Source of the DNA: Prevotella sp. UBA1378
GTDB taxonomy: Bacteria; Bacteroidota; Bacteroidia; Bacteroidales; Bacteroidaceae
Assembly: GCA_002305505.1 (NCBI GenBank)
Contig: DBRC01000058.1
Span: 1 to 32,472 of the forward strand
Direction of reading: 5' to 3'
DNA: 32,472 bases
Within the stretch, counting starts at the first letter, position 1, and each line of letters begins with the position of its first letter. The notes beneath the pieces were generated by a model. The model was not told where the DNA came from. It did no database searches and saw only the letters and a list, made by a program, of their open reading frames with translations. This document shows, piece by piece, positions 23,040 through 32,344 of the stretch. The position numbers and the translations under genes are program-made.

Positions 23040-26000
23040 TCATTGTATTTCGAGCGTCTTGAACTCGACGCCCTTTGCACCTTCCACCGTAACACGGTAA
23101 TGGCCGGCATTAATCTGCGTGCCGGTGGCAGTGCTGAGCATTTTAAACTTATGCTTCGTGGGCAGGAAAGTAACCGGCCGGCGGAAAAGCACCGTACCCT
23201 TGGCATCGGTGAGGGTAAGCTCCGCGCGTACTGATGCCTGCGCGGCGTTGCGATAATGGAAACGCAAGGCGTACTCTTGCCCTAAGCCGGGCTGTATGTC
23301 CCATGCTGTAGCAGCGCCCGAAACAACAGGCTGATAGGCTACCGAGGGGCGCGCCTCGGTATCAGCAGGCAGCTCGCTCTTAGGCAACTTGGCCACGGTA
23401 TCGGTATCCATGGCTGCCCACGAAAAAGGAGCAACGGGATATGCAGCCCCGGCCTTACCGGCAGGAGCACTGCCCGCGCAGGCAATGGCAATGGCGCTGA
23501 TGACGGCCTGCCCTGCCTTCACCTCGGGGAAAGAGATGCGCAGCTTGCCTTGCCGGGCAGTGGCGTAAACCACCTTGCGCATAGCGCCGGCATAACCGCT
23601 CTCGGCCCAAATATCCAAATCGTCGACTACGACGGAATCGTTAACTGCGATATCGAAGATACGCATGCCTTCACAGTCGGTGTACACGCGGGCATCGCGG
23701 CCATGCCACGGCTCGGCAAAGTAGAGCTCGATACGGTAGCGCACGCCCGTATCGGCAGGAAAGTCGTAATAGAGGCGATGGCGGCCGAAACGGAACGACT
23801 GGAACAGTCTGTCATCGTCCGTGCCGCGGATGGCTGCACTCACGGTACGCTGACTGGCCTGATAGGGATTCAACCCGAAGTCGGCTCCCCACGAGTGGCT
23901 GTAGCTGTCGGTATCCTGCCCCCACTGCTGTCCGTACGAGTCGGTATAACCGTCGCCGCCACAGTTGATACGGTAAACGTAAGTATAACCGGCAGCCCCC
24001 TTCAGCAGGTCTACATTGCGGTCGGCAGCCGTCACCGTGAGTGCATCGCCCTCCGGCTTGCCGTATCTCGACTTATACATGTAATAAGCTTCGGTGGGTT
24101 CTTCCCAAATGGTGGTCAGTCCTTTATAATTTACAGGCCCCACCTTGTCAACACGGCGGTAGGCGCCGTCGGGCTGCACCCGGCCCGGATTGTCGTGCGA
24201 TGAGAATATCCATTGGAAATGGCCGCAAACGCTGTCGGCCACGCTCTCGGCCAAACGGGCTTTCGTGGAAAGCAGCTGCACGAACGCCTCTTCCGAATAG
24301 CCTTTGCTGCCATGCAGGCCGATGGTGCGCCATGCCCCGTATTCGCCGTTGAGCAACTGGTCGGGGCGGCGGAGCTCTGCAGCGTAGTTATCGGCCGAAC
24401 CTCCATAAGTACCGCTCCAGTTCTGAACCACGTTCCAATCGGTGCCCTCACCGCCATTACACGTCGTAACAGGGCGCATCGTGCGCGCCGTCGGATCCAT
24501 CTCGCGGATGATGGCACGGCACTCCTCCGCAAAATCCTTAGGCAGGGCGCTTTCGTTCTGCAGCCCCCACATCACCACACTGGGCGAATTGCGGCGCTCG
24601 CGTATCCAGCGGCGCAGCAGTTTCTTGAAATTATCGCGGAAGGCAGGTGTATCATACCATATATGGGCAGAAAACTGGCTCCAGAAGAGCATGCCCTGTT
24701 CGTCGAACAGCTGCTGATAGAGCAAGTTATGGGGCTGATGGGCTTCGCGGAAAGCGTTGAAGCCCGCATTGCGTATCTGCTTCACGCGCGACTTAATCTG
24801 TTCGGCCGAGAACGCATGCCCCTGCCCGAACATGTGCTCGTATTCGCACGTGCCGTTGATAAAGACGCTTTTTCCGTTCAACCGGAATGTAGGCGCGCCA
24901 TCATCTGCCACGCCCGGGGCACCATGGGCCCGCATGACCGGCCATGAAACCGAGCGGATGCCAAAAGGCGTTGCAATCTCGTCGATGGTCTTGTTGCCCG
25001 TATTCTTGAGCATTGATGTGAGCTGGTAAAGGTAAGGGTCGTCGAGGCTCCACCGCTGCGGTGCGTCGACGGGCGACGACTGCCTTACAAGGCGCATCTC
25101 TCCGGGTTGCAGCCTTACTGTTTCTTCAAGGCGGAAAACACTCTTGCCACTGGCCTTTGCCAACTTGTTGACAATGGTGACATCGCAGGCTGCCGCCCCG
25201 TAGTTTTTCACTTCCATCTCGATGAATACCGAGTCGCAGCGTTCGTTGTTCCATACATGTACGCCAAAGGGCTCGATGCGCACATCGCTTGTCACAATCA
25301 GCGACACCGGCCGGAAGATACCGAAAGGCTGCGACCCTTCGCTGAAGCCCCATTCGGAGGAACAGCCGCCGCACACCCAAGGCATGTCGGTAATCATCGA
25401 CGGATGCTCCACCAGCACCTCCAGCTGGTTCTTCCCCTGCAAGAGCCCATCGGTAACATCCTGCGTATAGACGGTGCGGCCGACAGGCTCACGCCCGAAG
25501 CGGCGGCCGTTGAGGGTTACCGTAGCGTAGGTGCCTATGCCTTCGAACTGAAGGAAGTAGCGGCGCCCCTGCTCTATCCGGCAATCAAACTCCCTGCTGT
25601 ATACGGCCGACCCATGCAGGTTGCCGTGCTTCAACTGGCGGTAGCCGTAATAATCGTCCCAATTATGCGGCAGTCTCACTCTCTGTTCCTTGCCCTTAAC
25701 CGCCCCGGCCGTATCAGAGGCTTCGACGAGGCGTGTCGTCCAATCAGCAGCCAAATCAACCACGGTGCGCTTGCCCGTTTTCTCCGGCACAGGGAAACGC
25801 ACATCCGAGCGCCCCATCGGCACACTGGTGGCAACGGCGATGCCGCGCTGCCCGGCCCGGTTGACGGCACAATAAAAATGATATACCACGCCCCCGTGCT
25901 TCAGCACATAACTCTTATGGGCGAACATGTCGTCATAATCCTTCGAAGGGGCAATGAGGTCGGGGCCGTCCCAGTCGTTCCAGTGGATAAGGTCGGTACT

Positions 26001-26912
26001 TACAGAGAATGTATTGTAAGCATTGTATTTGCGTACAGGGTTATAGGCGGAAAAGTAGAACATGACATACTTATCGCCCATCTTCACTATCTGGGCATCG
26101 CCGGTGATGATGCCGGGAGCCTCGTGCGAATAAACGGGATTGGCGGCATGGCGCGTCCAGTGCTTCATGTCGTCAGAGGTGGCAATGCCTATGCGCTCGG
26201 CCTTCATGCCGTTGGCGGGATTGATGCCCCCCGCATTGTAGTACATCACAAAGCGGCTGCCCAGCGTGCGTGCCTCATCCCAATACACCGTACTCTTGTA
26301 CTGCACCAGCTTTTCCCACCATTGTGCATCCTTGTCGTGGATACTGAGCAGCGGGCGGCCGAGCGACTGCCACTCGTGCGCTTTCGTGATGTCGCCTTTC
26401 GTCCATGCCTGCCCCACGAACAATGGGGCACGCACCGCCTCATAGCCGGTACCTTCGCCGCCGATATACGTCATCCAATGCCGCCCCTTGTATTTTTGCA
26501 TACGGTAGGAGCCGCCCCATGTCCAGTCGATTAGGGCCGGGAAACCACCGCGCTGGTTACAGTCCCAGTATCCGTCGCGGAAGGAGAGGATGCGCCCCAG
26601 CGTGCGCCAGTGCAGCAGGTCGTCGCTCTCCGCGAGCCATGTTTCGTAGCCGCGACCGTCGAGCCCGTCTTTCCCGTCGTATACCACGTAGGTCATGTAC
26701 CATTTTCCCTGCTCCCTGTATACCGTAGGGCAGTCTATCTTATGGTAGTTGTCGGCAGGGGCCACCACCATACCATACTTAAACGGTGTCTTTACCTCGT
26801 CGTAAATCCGTTGCATCTCAGTGCTATCAACAGCAAGCACCGGATATATCCATGAACAGATGAGCAGGAATATAAAAAGCAAACGCTTCATCATCGGCAT
26901 GTCGGTTTTCAT
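23040..26912 (-). CDS. GH137-like / GH2 / malectin fusion hydrolase
   Basis: A 1290-residue secreted multi-domain enzyme with signal peptide (MMKRLLFIFLLICSWIYPVLA; start M1 at 26912 or M7/M8). An N-terminal five-bladed propeller (about 40-375; repeated WYMTYVVYDG, HWMTYIGGEG, FVMYYNAGG, YVMFYFSAY) is followed by a complete GH2 module (about 385-935) with acid/base about E787 (MWGLQNESA) and nucleophile about E857 (LLNGEYGAW). A malectin-like domain follows (about 970-1130) and a C-terminal beta domain. The layout matches my memory of B. thetaiotaomicron BT0996, where GH137 is a beta-L-arabinofuranosidase on rhamnogalacturonan II chain B and GH2 a beta-glucuronidase on chain A. E158 and E239 of the propeller sit one residue below the recalled catalytic pair. 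Only 3 bp separate it from the upstream gene. Confidence 0.75.
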   Translation of the reverse strand: MKTDMPMMKRLLFIFLLICSWIYPVLAVDSTEMQRIYDEVKTPFKYGMVVAPADNYHKIDCPTVYREQGKWYMTYVVYDGKDGLDGRGYETWLAESDDLLHWRTLGRILSFRDGYWDCNQRGGFPALIDWTWGGSYRMQKYKGRHWMTYIGGEGTGYEAVRAPLFVGQAWTKGDITKAHEWQSLGRPLLSIHDKDAQWWEKLVQYKSTVYWDEARTLGSRFVMYYNAGGINPANGMKAERIGIATSDDMKHWTRHAANPVYSHEAPGIITGDAQIVKMGDKYVMFYFSAYNPVRKYNAYNTFSVSTDLIHWNDWDGPDLIAPSKDYDDMFAHKSYVLKHGGVVYHFYCAVNRAGQRGIAVATSVPMGRSDVRFPVPEKTGKRTVVDLAADWTTRLVEASDTAGAVKGKEQRVRLPHNWDDYYGYRQLKHGNLHGSAVYSREFDCRIEQGRRYFLQFEGIGTYATVTLNGRRFGREPVGRTVYTQDVTDGLLQGKNQLEVLVEHPSMITDMPWVCGGCSSEWGFSEGSQPFGIFRPVSLIVTSDVRIEPFGVHVWNNERCDSVFIEMEVKNYGAAACDVTIVNKLAKASGKSVFRLEETVRLQPGEMRLVRQSSPVDAPQRWSLDDPYLYQLTSMLKNTGNKTIDEIATPFGIRSVSWPVMRAHGAPGVADDGAPTFRLNGKSVFINGTCEYEHMFGQGHAFSAEQIKSRVKQIRNAGFNAFREAHQPHNLLYQQLFDEQGMLFWSQFSAHIWYDTPAFRDNFKKLLRRWIRERRNSPSVVMWGLQNESALPKDFAEECRAIIREMDPTARTMRPVTTCNGGEGTDWNVVQNWSGTYGGSADNYAAELRRPDQLLNGEYGAWRTIGLHGSKGYSEEAFVQLLSTKARLAESVADSVCGHFQWIFSSHDNPGRVQPDGAYRRVDKVGPVNYKGLTTIWEEPTEAYYMYKSRYGKPEGDALTVTAADRNVDLLKGAAGYTYVYRINCGGDGYTDSYGQQWGQDTDSYSHSWGADFGLNPYQASQRTVSAAIRGTDDDRLFQSFRFGRHRLYYDFPADTGVRYRIELYFAEPWHGRDARVYTDCEGMRIFDIAVNDSVVVDDLDIWAESGYAGAMRKVVYATARQGKLRISFPEVKAGQAVISAIAIACAGSAPAGKAGAAYPVAPFSWAAMDTDTVAKLPKSELPADTEARPSVAYQPVVSGAATAWDIQPGLGQEYALRFHYRNAAQASVRAELTLTDAKGTVLFRRPVTFLPTKHKFKMLSTATGTQINAGHYRVTVEGAKGVEFKTLEIQ

Positions 26913-26915
26913 TGG

Positions 26916-29588
26916 TTAATAGAAAAGCCAGTCTATCACATCGGCCGATCCCGAAAGCCCAACGTTGCGTGGCACTACCGTATCGTCCGTGTAGCCAAGC
27001 ACCAGCAGCATGCCCTTGGGCAGGTTCAGCGTATGCGTGCCAGCTGCAAAATCGTATTTATGTACATTCACCTGCGGCATACCGGCAAGCTGTATGGCTG
27101 CCGTGAGCTGCGGTTCGGCCTGATTATAGTCGTTGGCCGTAGCGTCGATTTCCAATTTAGGCGCTTTGGCGTATTTCTTCTGGTCGTCGCGGAAGTAGCC
27201 CACCAACAGGCTCACCGCCTTCGTGGTGGTAAAGCGCAGTACCGTGCCCCCGTCGCGCTGTTCACGCGAATTGAACACATACGCACGCTGGCCGGCCAGT
27301 TCGGGGGCAAGCTCTACCACAGCACTGTCTAAATCAGAAAAAAGCCGTGCGCCTTTTTCTAACCGTACGGTCTTCACCGCATCGTCCGTGCTTACCTTTG
27401 CCACGCGCAACGGCGACGGCTGGCGCTGCGCCACATTGCCCTCCTTCAGCTGCGCTATGTTCTGTTTAAGGTTGGCCAGCTCTTCCTCGTATTTCGGCAG
27501 GAGCTCAAGCCATGTCTTCATCTTTCCGCCATCGCCCCCGATCGGTATGCGCCGCTGTGCCGTCTGCATGCTGTTGGCATAGAGATAGGTGTCCTTGGTC
27601 AGGTCGACGAGCCGGCGGTAATATTGCAGGCTGCGCTCGAGCAAGGGGACTGCAGCATCCAGTTCACCGATGTCCTTGCCCCATTGGTAGTTGAGCACGC
27701 GCTGTGCGGCACGCACCTTCCAAGCAAAGGCATCGGCAAAGGCCCGGTAACAGTGCATGTCGTTGCGCAGGCGCCCGAACTCGTCTTTATTGAGCGTTGC
27801 CTTCCCGGCAATGGCGTCAATCGCCTCTACAGCCTTCCTGCCGTGCTCTTCCACTTGCGATGCGATGTCGAGCGGCAGCTCGCCCACGTAGGACAGGCCT
27901 TTCCACTCTTTCTCCACATATTCGATAAGCTTTTCGCCCTCCGGCCCGCAACTCTCATAAAAACCCGGATAGATGGTATACTTGTAGGGATTGACCAGCT
28001 GGCTCATGAACATGCCTAAGAGCAATGTCTGCCGGTTACCCTCCGTGATGCCGAAGCGCCGGATGAGCTTGGGGGCAATCTCGCCGCTTTCCTCGTAAGC
28101 GGTACGTATATTGGCAGCGTCGGCAACCGGCAGCCCATAAAAGGCGGCCAGCTCCTTGTCCCAATAAGCCATCTCGTCGCGACGGTCGCGGTTTTCGTCC
28201 CAAGCATAGCGCCCCCACGCCCTGTACCACATCCAGTCGCGGTAGAGCTGCCGCTCGCGCCGGCCTCCGGCAAGTTTATCGGCCGTATAGGGCCAGTCCC
28301 AATACGAGGCCTGCGGATAGAGATGCAAGCCGTTGGCGGCATGCCTGCCGTGCATGGCCTTCACCGTCTTCTGCACGAAGTCGGGCGACGCCCACCTCCA
28401 TGGTTCCAGATTGGCCAGGATATGCACATTCTCAATATGTACCGAGCCAAGGCTGCTCAGCGCGCGATGATTCTCGCCCCAAGGCCCTCCCGGCTCGTAT
28501 GTCGTGAGCGACTCACCCGTATACTTGCTCATCGTATAAAGATTCTTATAGATGGGCAACGCAGCCTCCATCACCATCTTGCAATCCGTATCATGCGAAC
28601 GCAGCAATACCGGCGGCTCGTCGGTGCGCCCGAGCGCCTTCAGCCCGTCCTTCACACCGGGGATAATTGTCTTCGTAAACCATTCTACATCGTCTTCATA
28701 AGTAGCCATAGCCTCTCCCAAGCAAACGAGTAGCCCTACATTGGGATAATTCTCGATAAAAGCGGCCACCGACTTGCGGGTATAGTCGCTGATGAGCGGC
28801 GTTATAGGGCGGTTGCGGTCTTGCGTCTTCAGCCCGTAATGGTCGGCAAAGGGTTTGCTCAGCAGGATATTGTAGAACATCTGGATAACAAAGATACCCC
28901 GGCGGTCGGCCTCGTGGGTAAGGAAAGAGAATACGTCCTTGTTTTTTTGGAATGTCTCGTCGTCCACCTCCACGGCAAATGGGTAATCCTTCAGTTTGAC
29001 AAGCGATGCAAAGGGATGCCCGTTCCAGAGGTAAAGCGAGTTCATGCGGTTGTCGACGAGCATGTCGAGATACTCTATCCACTGCTGCTTGTCATAAAAC
29101 CACGGGAAGTTTTCAGGCGTATAAGGATATTCGTACACCTGGTGACCGGGCAGATACTCCGTTTTCTGCAACCCCACGCATGCCCCGCGCAGCACCATCC
29201 GGGGGGAGCCCGACGTATTGTCTCCGATATCGAGACTGCCATTTAAGCGGGCGTAATCGGCCAGTTCTACGCATCCGTAGATAAGTCCGTTGCCGTCGTT
29301 GCCCTTGATGGTTATCCCTTTCTTTTTCCTCTTGATTTGATAGCCTTCCCTTCTCTCGGTACTATCGTTTCCCAACTGCCCCACGACGAGCGACACATGA
29401 TAGTCGGCACGCTGTTTTCCACCGCTGCACGTAGCAGTATATCCGAGTGCCGCCAGTTTTTTCTGCAAATACTCAGCCGCATACGAGACACGATTAGACG
29501 GGTTCTTCCCCGTCATGATATTAACGCTCTGCGCACAAAGAAATGAGCAAAACGATAAAAGGGTAATAATATATGCAAATCTTTTCAT
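26916..29588 (-). CDS. GH138-like alpha-galacturonidase
   Basis: An 890-residue secreted protein (signal MKRFAYIITLLSFCSFLCAQ). The N-terminal alpha/beta domain (about 21-115) resembles the non-catalytic domain of alpha-glucuronidases and hexosaminidases. A TIM-barrel-like region (about 130-480) and a helical region (about 500-720) follow, with a C-terminal beta-sandwich. Candidate catalytic residues are E292 (LLVCLGEAMATYE) and E359 (SKYTGESLTTYEP). From memory the GH138 galacturonidase acting on rhamnogalacturonan II chain A uses Glu294 and Glu361, the same spacing of 67. It is not a standard GH115 or GH67 enzyme by motif. It is followed after 3 bp by the GH137-like/GH2 gene, as BT0997 sits next to BT0996. 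Family assignment needs a profile search. Confidence 0.6.
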   Translation of the reverse strand: MKRFAYIITLLSFCSFLCAQSVNIMTGKNPSNRVSYAAEYLQKKLAALGYTATCSGGKQRADYHVSLVVGQLGNDSTERREGYQIKRKKKGITIKGNDGNGLIYGCVELADYARLNGSLDIGDNTSGSPRMVLRGACVGLQKTEYLPGHQVYEYPYTPENFPWFYDKQQWIEYLDMLVDNRMNSLYLWNGHPFASLVKLKDYPFAVEVDDETFQKNKDVFSFLTHEADRRGIFVIQMFYNILLSKPFADHYGLKTQDRNRPITPLISDYTRKSVAAFIENYPNVGLLVCLGEAMATYEDDVEWFTKTIIPGVKDGLKALGRTDEPPVLLRSHDTDCKMVMEAALPIYKNLYTMSKYTGESLTTYEPGGPWGENHRALSSLGSVHIENVHILANLEPWRWASPDFVQKTVKAMHGRHAANGLHLYPQASYWDWPYTADKLAGGRRERQLYRDWMWYRAWGRYAWDENRDRRDEMAYWDKELAAFYGLPVADAANIRTAYEESGEIAPKLIRRFGITEGNRQTLLLGMFMSQLVNPYKYTIYPGFYESCGPEGEKLIEYVEKEWKGLSYVGELPLDIASQVEEHGRKAVEAIDAIAGKATLNKDEFGRLRNDMHCYRAFADAFAWKVRAAQRVLNYQWGKDIGELDAAVPLLERSLQYYRRLVDLTKDTYLYANSMQTAQRRIPIGGDGGKMKTWLELLPKYEEELANLKQNIAQLKEGNVAQRQPSPLRVAKVSTDDAVKTVRLEKGARLFSDLDSAVVELAPELAGQRAYVFNSREQRDGGTVLRFTTTKAVSLLVGYFRDDQKKYAKAPKLEIDATANDYNQAEPQLTAAIQLAGMPQVNVHKYDFAAGTHTLNLPKGMLLVLGYTDDTVVPRNVGLSGSADVIDWLFY

Positions 29589-29716
29589 AATCTAAAAGAA
29601 AATATCCTCTCACTCCCCCTCCCCGTAAGGAGGGTTTGTGAAATATAACCTATCAACTCGTTAATCCGTTAATCCGTTAACCCGTTAACCCGTTAATCCG
29701 TTAATCCGTTAATCTG
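29589..29716. other. Intergenic region between GH95 and GH138-like genes
   Basis: A 128-bp gap that is not coding. It contains a short hairpin (CCCTCC 29617-29622 and GGAGGG 29629-29634) followed by TTTG on the plus strand, and most of the 8-bp GTTAATCC array. No clear -7 box for the downstream gene was found, so read-through from the GH95 promoter is likely. Confidence 0.5.
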
Positions 29717-29731
29717 TTAATCCGTTAACTC
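29660..29731. repeat. Tandem 8-bp GTTAATCC array (nine units)
   Basis: Nine consecutive 8-bp units start at 29660: seven exact or one-base variants of GTTAATCC or GTTAACCC, one GTTAATCT, and a final GTTAACTC; a decayed tenth follows. The last units extend into the GH95 gene and encode its final residues ELTD and stop. Confidence 0.85.
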
Positions 29732-32188
29732 GTAAACCTTCCCTGCTTCCGTCGAAAGATCATATAAATAGGTATTCTTCAACTCCAACTTGTTCAGCTT
29801 TGCCTCACCGCTGATTTTCAGGGCCTGATTCGCGGGCAACAGATAGAGCGGATTGGGATTATCGCCCTTAGCCTTCTTCAGCCCCTTCCCACGTAGCGGT
29901 GAAAGCGAGCGGAGACGGCAGTTCCCCCCCTTGCGCGAATGTATCTTAACGGAAGCAAGCTGCCCGTCTTTCCATGCCAGGTCGAAAACAAAACCGCCGC
30001 GTGCCACCAAGCCGCTGATGCTGCCGTCGCGCCACTCATCGGGCAAGGCAGGCAACAGGTACACAAAACCGTCGTGGCTCTGCATAAGCATCTCGGCAAT
30101 GCCTGCCGTACATCCAAAATTGCCGTCGATTTGAAAAGGCGGATGCGCATCGAACATGTTCGGATAGGTACCGCCGCGCTGCTTCACGGTACCGAATATC
30201 AGGAAGGTGTCGGGCGAAAGCGTCAGCTGGTCGGTAATCAGTTTATAAGCATGGTTGCCGTCCAACAGGCGTGCCCAGAGACACACCTTCCATCCCATGC
30301 TCCACCCCGTAGACACATCGCCGCGGTGCGTGAGCGACGTACGGGCGGCATCGAAGAGTTCGGGCGTGCGGTAAGGTGAAATCTGATTAGAAGGATACAG
30401 GGCATAGAGGTGGCTTACATGGCGGTGGTTGTCGGTAGGGTTATCCCAGTCGTCCATCCATTCCTGCAACTGCCCCCATCTGCCAATCTGCATAGGCGCC
30501 ATCTGCTTTATCTTCGACAGGTAATGCCGGGCCACGGAGGCGTCGCCTCCCAGTATCTTTGTGGCAGCAGCCACGCTGTTGAAGAGTTCAAATAGTATTT
30601 GGTTGTCCATCGCAACGCCTGCAGCCAATGGCACCCCGCCTTTCGGCGCATTTTCAGGCGACACCGCAGGGGCAACAATCAGCCAGCCGTGGCGCGGGTC
30701 GGTTGTCATTGCCGTATCGAAGAAGCGCGCAGCATCCAGCATCACGGGGTACGACCGGCGCAGGAAATCCACGTCGCCCGTATATAGATAATGTTCCCAC
30801 AGATGCCGGCAGAGCCAAGCGGCGCCAGTCATCCACATGCCCGACTGTGCGCGGTCGACGGGCCCCGTAATGCGCCATTGGTCGGTATTGTGATGCAGCA
30901 CCCACCCTTCTGCGCCGTACATCTGCTGGGCAGTTTGCTTGCCCGTCTCGGCACATTCGCTGATTAAGCGGAACAAGGGGCCGTTCATCTCCGTGAGGTT
31001 CGTCACCTCGCTCGGCCAATAGTTCATCTCTAAATTGATGTTCGTAGTGTATTTGCTGTCCCACGAGGGGAACATCTTGTCGTTCCAGATGCCCTGCAGG
31101 TTGGCCGGGTTGATGTCTCCCGGCTGCGAGGAACTGATGAGCAGGTACCGGCCGAAGGCGAAATAGGTGGCCACGAGGTAATTGTCCTTGTTTTCCGCAA
31201 ATCGCTCGATGCGCTTGTCTGTCGGGAGAGCCGGATAGCGGTCGGCGCCTAAATCCAGCTTCACCCGGTTGTAGTAGTCGCCATACGCCTTTACATGCGA
31301 CGCTTCGAGCGCAGCATACCCTTTGGCCATCGCCTTTGCAAGAGCCGCTGCCGACTTATGCTGTTCGTCGTCGGTAATGTCGAGGTAGTTCTTTACATTT
31401 GTGGCTATGCTTACATAGACGACGGCCTCGTCGGCACCCGACACGCATATCACGCCGTCGCGGCATGTCGACGTGCCGCCTTTGGTCTCTACCGCCACGC
31501 GGCCGTTAAAGCGCACTTTACCCTTTACGCCCTCCACCTTCGAGGTTACGCCGCTCAGACTGATTTCGCGCCCTTCGCTGCGCACGATGACATCGGTATG
31601 GGGCGATGTAAGCAGGGCATTGAACGATACTGCCGCTTTCTTGTCGGCTGTGATGCGCATCACGAATACATTGTCGCCCCCGCCCAAGGTGGTGAACGAC
31701 TCGCGCTGATAGCGCACGCCCTGCATACGGTAATCTACCTGCACCCGGGCCGTCGAGAGGTCGAGCTGCCGGCTGTAACCGGTATAGCTGCCCTGTCCGC
31801 CGAAAGCCAAGAAGAGCTCGCCGAACGGCTGATAAGGCATGCCGCTGTTATAGTTGGCGCCCGGCATCACGTGTGCGTTGGCCAGTGCCTGGGCTTCCTT
31901 ATATTTCCCCGCAAGCACCAGTTGGCGCACCTGCGGCAGATAATCCTTTGCCTCGGGATTAAGATTCGTGTTCGGCTGTCCGGCCCAGATGGTTTCTTCG
32001 TTCAGCTGGATGCGCTCTATGCTGGGGTTGCCGTATACCATCGCGCCCAGTTTCCCGTTGCCCAAGGGCAGGGCTTGAGTCCACGTCATGGCCGGACTGT
32101 CGTACCACAGGCGGTAGACCTGTGCGCCGGCAGCTGGCGACAAAGCGCCGCCAAGTGCCAGAACAATCAAGTAGAATATTCGTTTCAT
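29717..32188 (-). CDS. GH95 alpha-L-fucosidase/alpha-L-galactosidase, secreted
   Basis: An 823-residue enzyme with signal peptide (MKRIFYLIVLALGGALSPAAGA). An N-terminal beta-sandwich (about 25-270) begins with the family motif WTQALPLGNGKLGAMVYG; then comes a linker, an (alpha/alpha)6 barrel (about 320-715), and a C-terminal beta domain. GH95 inverting-enzyme residues are present: N383 and N385 in TTNINLEMNYWPSE, E512 in VSPENAP and D688 in PFQIDGNFG. Family members cleave terminal alpha-L-fucose or alpha-L-galactose. Given the neighbours, removal of L-galactose from rhamnogalacturonan II chain A (as I recall for BT1010) is likely. The start at 32188 fits the signal peptide; an ATG at 32236 would add a basic stretch unlikely in a secreted protein. 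The last codons are built from the 8-bp repeat. Confidence 0.92.
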   Translation of the reverse strand: MKRIFYLIVLALGGALSPAAGAQVYRLWYDSPAMTWTQALPLGNGKLGAMVYGNPSIERIQLNEETIWAGQPNTNLNPEAKDYLPQVRQLVLAGKYKEAQALANAHVMPGANYNSGMPYQPFGELFLAFGGQGSYTGYSRQLDLSTARVQVDYRMQGVRYQRESFTTLGGGDNVFVMRITADKKAAVSFNALLTSPHTDVIVRSEGREISLSGVTSKVEGVKGKVRFNGRVAVETKGGTSTCRDGVICVSGADEAVVYVSIATNVKNYLDITDDEQHKSAAALAKAMAKGYAALEASHVKAYGDYYNRVKLDLGADRYPALPTDKRIERFAENKDNYLVATYFAFGRYLLISSSQPGDINPANLQGIWNDKMFPSWDSKYTTNINLEMNYWPSEVTNLTEMNGPLFRLISECAETGKQTAQQMYGAEGWVLHHNTDQWRITGPVDRAQSGMWMTGAAWLCRHLWEHYLYTGDVDFLRRSYPVMLDAARFFDTAMTTDPRHGWLIVAPAVSPENAPKGGVPLAAGVAMDNQILFELFNSVAAATKILGGDASVARHYLSKIKQMAPMQIGRWGQLQEWMDDWDNPTDNHRHVSHLYALYPSNQISPYRTPELFDAARTSLTHRGDVSTGWSMGWKVCLWARLLDGNHAYKLITDQLTLSPDTFLIFGTVKQRGGTYPNMFDAHPPFQIDGNFGCTAGIAEMLMQSHDGFVYLLPALPDEWRDGSISGLVARGGFVFDLAWKDGQLASVKIHSRKGGNCRLRSLSPLRGKGLKKAKGDNPNPLYLLPANQALKISGEAKLNKLELKNTYLYDLSTEAGKVYELTD

Positions 32189-32268
32189 CGATAAAAAGGG
32201 TTTTATACTAAGACGCACAAGCCGCTTTTTTGTCATCGTAGGGCGTAGCTTCTTAACCCGAACTCGGG

Positions 32269-32285
32269 ATCTTTGCAGCAAAGAT
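32269..32285. promoter_or_regulatory. 17-bp palindrome upstream of GH95
   Basis: ATCTTTGC-A-GCAAAGAT is a perfect dyad with one central base, 80-97 bp before the GH95 start. It is a candidate operator. It also contains CATCTTTGC on the minus strand, a weak -7-like element. Confidence 0.5.
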
Positions 32286-32307
32286 GACAGGGATTGCAGC
32301 CCTGAGG

Positions 32308-32315
32308 CAAAGCTA
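32308..32315 (-). promoter_or_regulatory. Candidate promoter -7 box of the hydrolase cluster
   Basis: The minus strand reads TAGCTTTG followed by CC, an exact TAnnTTTG. Transcription would start near 32300, leaving a leader of about 110 nt that holds the 17-bp palindrome. No good -33 element is seen. Confidence 0.45.
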
Positions 32316-32344
32316 TGTATGGCCTACGGTTAATGGGGCGAAAA

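Noticed and set aside
23039..23206. Upstream extension of the LacZ-type GH2 gene
   Set aside because: It lies inside the preceding hydrolase gene and precedes a clear signal peptide.
29617..29637. Terminator after GH95
   Set aside because: The CCCTCC/GGAGGG hairpin has a short TTTG run only on the plus strand, opposite to GH95 transcription.
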